DNA from: Cloeon dipterum | Taxonomy: Eukaryota; Arthropoda; Insecta; Ephemeroptera; Baetidae | DNA: 64,000 nt | Direction of reading: 5' to 3' | Assembly: GCF_949628265.1 (NCBI RefSeq) | Contig: NC_088786.1 | Location: 28,417,681 to 28,481,680 of the forward strand | Part shown: in pieces, positions 59,810 to 64,000 of the stretch | Layout of the letters: each line of letters opens with the position of its first letter | Position numbering within the stretch: the first letter of the stretch is position 1 | Position numbers and translations under genes: made by a program | Notes under the pieces: generated by a model | Database searches by the model: none | The model's input: the letters and a program-made list of their open reading frames with translations, nothing else | What the model was told of the DNA's origin: nothing

Positions 59810-62800
59810 ATGGAGCACGTACGCTCGTTTAACTCCGAGGTGAGTGTTCGCACCACTACCGGCGATCATGGTTTACCGTACCGCTTTAGATGTTACTTGT
59901 TTGCGTCCGCTTGTTTTGCTTTTGTCGTCCCCCTTTCAAAGCTTTTAACCCTATGGAGTGCCTAATTTTCCGCAGCTCTCGTCGCTGTACGAGGTGAAGC
60001 CGCCTATCTCCAAGGCAAAGATGAACAGCCTCACCAAGACAGCCATAAAAGCCATCAAGTTTTACAAGCACGTCGTGCAGAGTGTAGAGAAATTCATCCA
60101 AAAGGTTTGTAGAATCAGTTATCAGTGTTTTAATTTGGAGCATTATCTTAAATTGAAAACCTAATTGAACTTTTGTAATTTTTAGTGCAAGATGGAGTAC
60201 AAAGTCCCAGGGTTGTACGTAATAGACAGCATTGTTCGACAGTCAAGACACCAATTCGGCTCTGACAAAGACGTCTTCGCTCCCAGGTTCGCGAAGAACC
60301 TGTATTTAACGTTCACGCACCTATTCCAGTGTCCACCTGAGGACAAGGTGAGATGATTTTTGATGAATGAAAATTGGAAGTAAATAATAAAGAACATTTC
60401 TGTGGGGAAATTATGAACAAAAAAATCCAATCATAACAACTTATGAACATTTGTTTGCAGAGCAAAATCATCCGTGTTCTGAACTTGTGGCAAAAAAACC
60501 AGGTGTTTACTGCTGACATCATTCAGCCCATTTTTGACCTGGCAGATCCCAATAAGAAGCCTGAACTGACGGCCAATGGAGGTGGAATGCCTGCTGTGAA
60601 ATCTTCACCACAGAAGGCGGTTGGTGGTGTGGAAAACAGTACACCAAAGTGGCCAGACACGGCAGGCAGCACTCCAAAGGTGGCCAACACGCCTGGGGGC
60701 GAGCAGCAGCATTCCTTAGTGCAGCAGTTGCACACTCTGCACCAGCTGTTCTATTTACAGCAATCTCAGGGCCAAGATCAGCAGCAACAACAGCAGCAAC
60801 AGATCAAATTTGACAAAAAGCTTCTTGATTATGATTACGGAGACGAGGAAGAGGAAGACAGACAGGATAGTTCAAATCAAACTGGTCAGGGCGGTGACGC
60901 CCTTCCAGCCCTTGAATCGCTTGGAAAGTGAGTTGCTTGCCAATAATCTGCGACACTTTTCACGTCTATCCATATGCATAGCTTGCTTGCAAATCCGGTG
61001 GTTCTGCGGCAGCTGCAGACTCTGCAGATGACAGTGAGTCAGCATCAGCAAGTGGAGATGGAAGAGAAGGTGCGCCGTCTGCAAGAGATGAAGCAACAGG
61101 AGGCAGAATTTGACAAGCATCTAGCTCAGACTGTTCCGGTATGTTAATATTTTTTGTCAATTTAAGGCAATCGACATGTTGTCTTTCACATTGCTCCAAG
61201 AACATTGTTTCGTTATTTAGTCTTCTCTAATTGAACTAATTCGACAGTAGCTAAGTCACTGTGTGGCATGTACATGTAAAGAAAAAATTAATATGGTTGC
61301 TCTTATTCAATACTCTTATCTAAGTAAGAGGCAATTGGATAAATACAACTCAGTTTACAATTCACCTAAAAGAACTTAAAAGAATGCTTAATGATGAATT
61401 CACTAATGAAATTGACCAGTTAGGTTAAATTTGCTGCAATTTCAAAGTAAAAGGTATTAGTTAAGTCTTCACTTCTGAGCCAAATTAAATGTTCGAATCA
61501 ATTAAAATGTCAAAATAATAAGTATTTTTCTAATTTGAGAAAAGAAAGATGTATACATCAAAGATGCTGCATGAACTGCCTGTAAGACCCCCTAAACGTA
61601 TCACAAACAAACCAATCAACTAATTATTTTAAGGCTTTTTGACGTAAAATCAAACAATTATTATAAATGTAGTGTTGGTAGGTTAATCCAGCACTCCACA
61701 AGGCCTTCATTTTCTGATTAAAATTAGATGAAATTGAATTATTTGATTTAAATTAATATGAATGTGTTGCTTAGAATCTGCCATTCGCGAGTCAGTGCGA
61801 GTTGAAGCCAATACCGCTCTCCGAGCTTAAAGCGACACCCAATGATGGCGGCGTGGACATGGGCGGCTATGGAATTGACATGTCCATTCCACCGCCAGGA
61901 TATTCAGCGCTTCTCTCCTCAATTCAGCAGCAACAAGCTCTGCTATGCGTTGATATGTCTAAAGACGCTGACCTCAGGAATCAGTGAGTTGCATTCTGAG
62001 CCAGATTCAATTTTGCTGAATGTGCGGTGGCTATTTGATTCAGGGTTCCTATTATCAGCCTGGACTCGGGTGATGAGGGAGGAAAATCCGAACGCAGCCG
62101 CACCAGAAGCAGGTCACCGAGAGGAAGAAGACGTAGGGGCGGTAGATCTCGCAGCAGAGAAAGACGAAGGGCGCGCCGCTCCAGAAGTACTTCAAGAGGT
62201 CGCAGATCTCGCAGCAGATCCAGGAGGAGAGGGTGTGTTAACTAATAACTTTTCCAACCACTAAGTTTAGTATAACTTCTCAATTTTTTTCTAGAGTGCG
62301 ATCTCGTAGCAGAGATAGAGAGGAAAGAGAGCAGGAGAGGGAAAAGGAGCGTGAACGCAAGAGGAAGGGACTTCCAACCATAAAGAAAGATCACTTGAGT
62401 GGTAAGTAAACATGATATTGAAAAATAAATTTATTGCTCTTCTTACCTAACCCACAGTATGCAGCACTACTCTATGGGTGGGTCACCTTTCAAAGCTGGT
62501 GCAACAGGAAGAGCTGTCGGACACATTTGGAGAGTATGGGGACATCATTTCAATTGACCTCATTCCCCCAAGAGGCTGTGCTTTTATCTGCATGAATAGG
62601 CGGCAGGACGCGTACAAGGCGCTTACAAAGCTCAAGAATCACAAAATGCAGGGAAAAGTTATAACTGTAAGTGGATTATCCCGATCATAGTAAACCTTAA
62701 TTTAAATTATTTTTTAACTTTAGCTTGCGTGGGCACCGGGTAAGGGTGTCAAAGGCAAAGAGTGGAAGGATTACTGGGAAGTTGAAGCTGGCTGTTCTTA

Positions 62801-64000
62801 CATCCCCTGGTTGAAACTGAATCATGAGGTCAATTTGGAACAGTTTGAAGAAGGCGGCACAGTTGATGAGGAGACCATACCAGATTTCATGAGGAGTGAG
62901 TGTTAATATCAAGCTCATATGAAGCGTGCTAATGCTCAGTAATTTTGTCAGACAAGACTCAGCAGATGATGCCTACATTAGTGCAACCATTCCTTCAGAT
63001 GCCAGAGGCCATAGCAGCGGCCACAGACACCACACAGCCCCCTCCCAATGCCTTGGGTGCTGGGAATCCTCTAGCCATGGTCCCACCATTCAGTCTGCCC
63101 CGTAAGTACTGATCACATATTTTTGTATTTAAGAAAAGTCACAGCATCTGTTGAAGCAATGGTAAATGAGGAAATTTGGTCCCCATAAATAATAATCCTC
63201 ATTATTTACTCAAGGTTATTGTATGGGAATTATATCTTCCATTTTGTTTCATTACATTTTGATTTTTCAATTCTTTGGGCTAAGTTCAATATTTCAATGC
63301 CAAGTCTTAACAGCAAGCTCACAAGTCAAAATGTGATTTTTACAGGTGACATATTTTCAGGATTTTCTTGTGTATGGGCAGTTTTTGGCTTTTTGTCTAC
63401 ATTGATTTAAATTACTGGATTGGTGGGCTGTTCGAAAATTTTCATTAACTTAAGGGACTTGGGTAATTTATTCTGCAACTTAATATGTTACAGCGCCACT
63501 GACCCTGGCAATGAACCCGAATTTGGTCTCCCTTGGAGTGCCACCACCTGGTATGCTGGTGCCTCCTGGTATGGTGGTGGGACCTTACGGTGCCCCAAAC
63601 CAGCTACTGTCCTCCCTTGGACAGATACCACTGCCTCCGTCAGCGCCCCCTTCTGGTGATAAGCTCCCTGATGTGGGTGGACCCCCTCCTGGAACTTTGG
63701 GTAGCGCTTCTGCAGCATCTATTGAGCCCGGCCTGCCAGACAAGCTGCTGGACAGCGAGATCACCATGGAAGAGGCCAATCAGGTGGCTGGCAACCAGAT
63801 GCGACTCAGTGATGAGCTACTAGCCTCTCTGAAAGGACCACCGCCATCCCAAGGGGGACTGCGCGAGTCACGGCGGCCACGCAGAGACCGCTGGGAACGT
63901 AGTCCAGAAGACACTCAGTGGGGGAGAGGTGGTGGACCTCCCGCAGACGACTTTGGTGGTGGAAGACCACCTCAGGGACCATCAGGACCCCCAGCTGGAA
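59810..64000 (+). CDS. SCAF8: SR-related CTD-associated factor (SCAF4/SCAF8-like), 3' end cut
   Basis: Exons 59810-59839, 59976-60104, 60186-60347, 60461-60927, 60982-61138, 61775-61983, 62044-62232, 62295-62401, 62458-62666, 62724-62895, 62952-63101 and 63494 to the window end give 829 residues so far. SCAF4 and SCAF8 bind phosphorylated RNA polymerase II tails and prevent premature polyadenylation. The N-terminal CTD-interacting domain (about 1-135) is near-identical to vertebrates (KPPISKAKM, KFYKHVVQSVEKFIQK, VPGLYVIDSIVRQSRHQFG). Then come a short poly-Gln run, an Arg-Ser domain (about 385-470) and one RRM (about 487-560) with RNP2 LWVGHL and RNP1-like GCAFICMN. The conserved WKDYWEVEAGCSYIPWLKL block and a Pro/Gly-rich tail follow. 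Invertebrates usually have a single gene for both vertebrate paralogues, so the symbol is a family label. The last exon runs off the window. Confidence 0.95.

Overview
This is a eukaryotic nuclear window, almost certainly from an insect or another hexapod. It is AT-rich (introns and spacers far more so than exons), its genes are cut by many short GT-AG introns, and several products are insect-typical: an eye-type G-protein gamma subunit (Ggamma30A/Ggamma-e), a 26-29-p type cathepsin, and Vestigial-like 4/Tgi. Twelve protein genes in 64 kb points to a compact genome. The species cannot be fixed from the sequence. All gene models were built by hand from reading-frame continuity, splice-site phase and remembered family motifs.

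Layout. 1-2302 (+): 3' two thirds of NSF, the SNARE-disassembly ATPase. 3631-8051 (-): PRC1/Ase1/Feo spindle-midzone crosslinker, with two possible C-termini. About 12.0-19.9 kb (+): Ggamma30A-like gene, with a large intron or spacer holding a 107-bp AT microsatellite. 22257-24132 (-): RhoGDI. 25383-28466 (-): Asteroid/ASTE1 XPG-like nuclease. 29891-30985 (+): LAP1-type torsin activator. 31185-34955 (-): 26-29-p cysteine protease. 37189-38246 (+): ECHDC1-like ethylmalonyl-CoA decarboxylase. 41872-45285 (-): PLAG-family zinc-finger factor. 46253-51371 (+): WDR44. 52020-58108 (-): VGLL4/Tgi, with a 5.4-kb intron. 59810-64000 (+): SCAF4/SCAF8-like CTD-binding SR protein, cut by the window end.

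Strands run + - + - - + - + - + - +, so nearly every neighbour pair is head-to-head or tail-to-tail. Likely shared promoter spaces lie between ASTE1/LAP1, 26-29-p/ECHDC1, PLAG/WDR44 and VGLL4/SCAF. The closest convergent pair is LAP1 and 26-29-p, whose stop codons are 199 bp apart. The genes are unrelated housekeeping or developmental genes and do not form one pathway. I saw no rRNA, confident tRNA, CRISPR array, transposase or reverse transcriptase.

I found no new gene system. The leads most worth checking are: four CAGGTAG heptamers within 115 bp (two forming an 18-bp palindrome) in the VGLL4 intron; a 64-nt intron in WDR44 that keeps frame only with a GC donor; a LAP1 membrane span encoded by a self-complementary GCAATA repeat; a second in-phase C-terminus for PRC1; a CTG where the Ggamma30A start is expected, next to a well-placed TATA box; and two dispersed repeat pairs.
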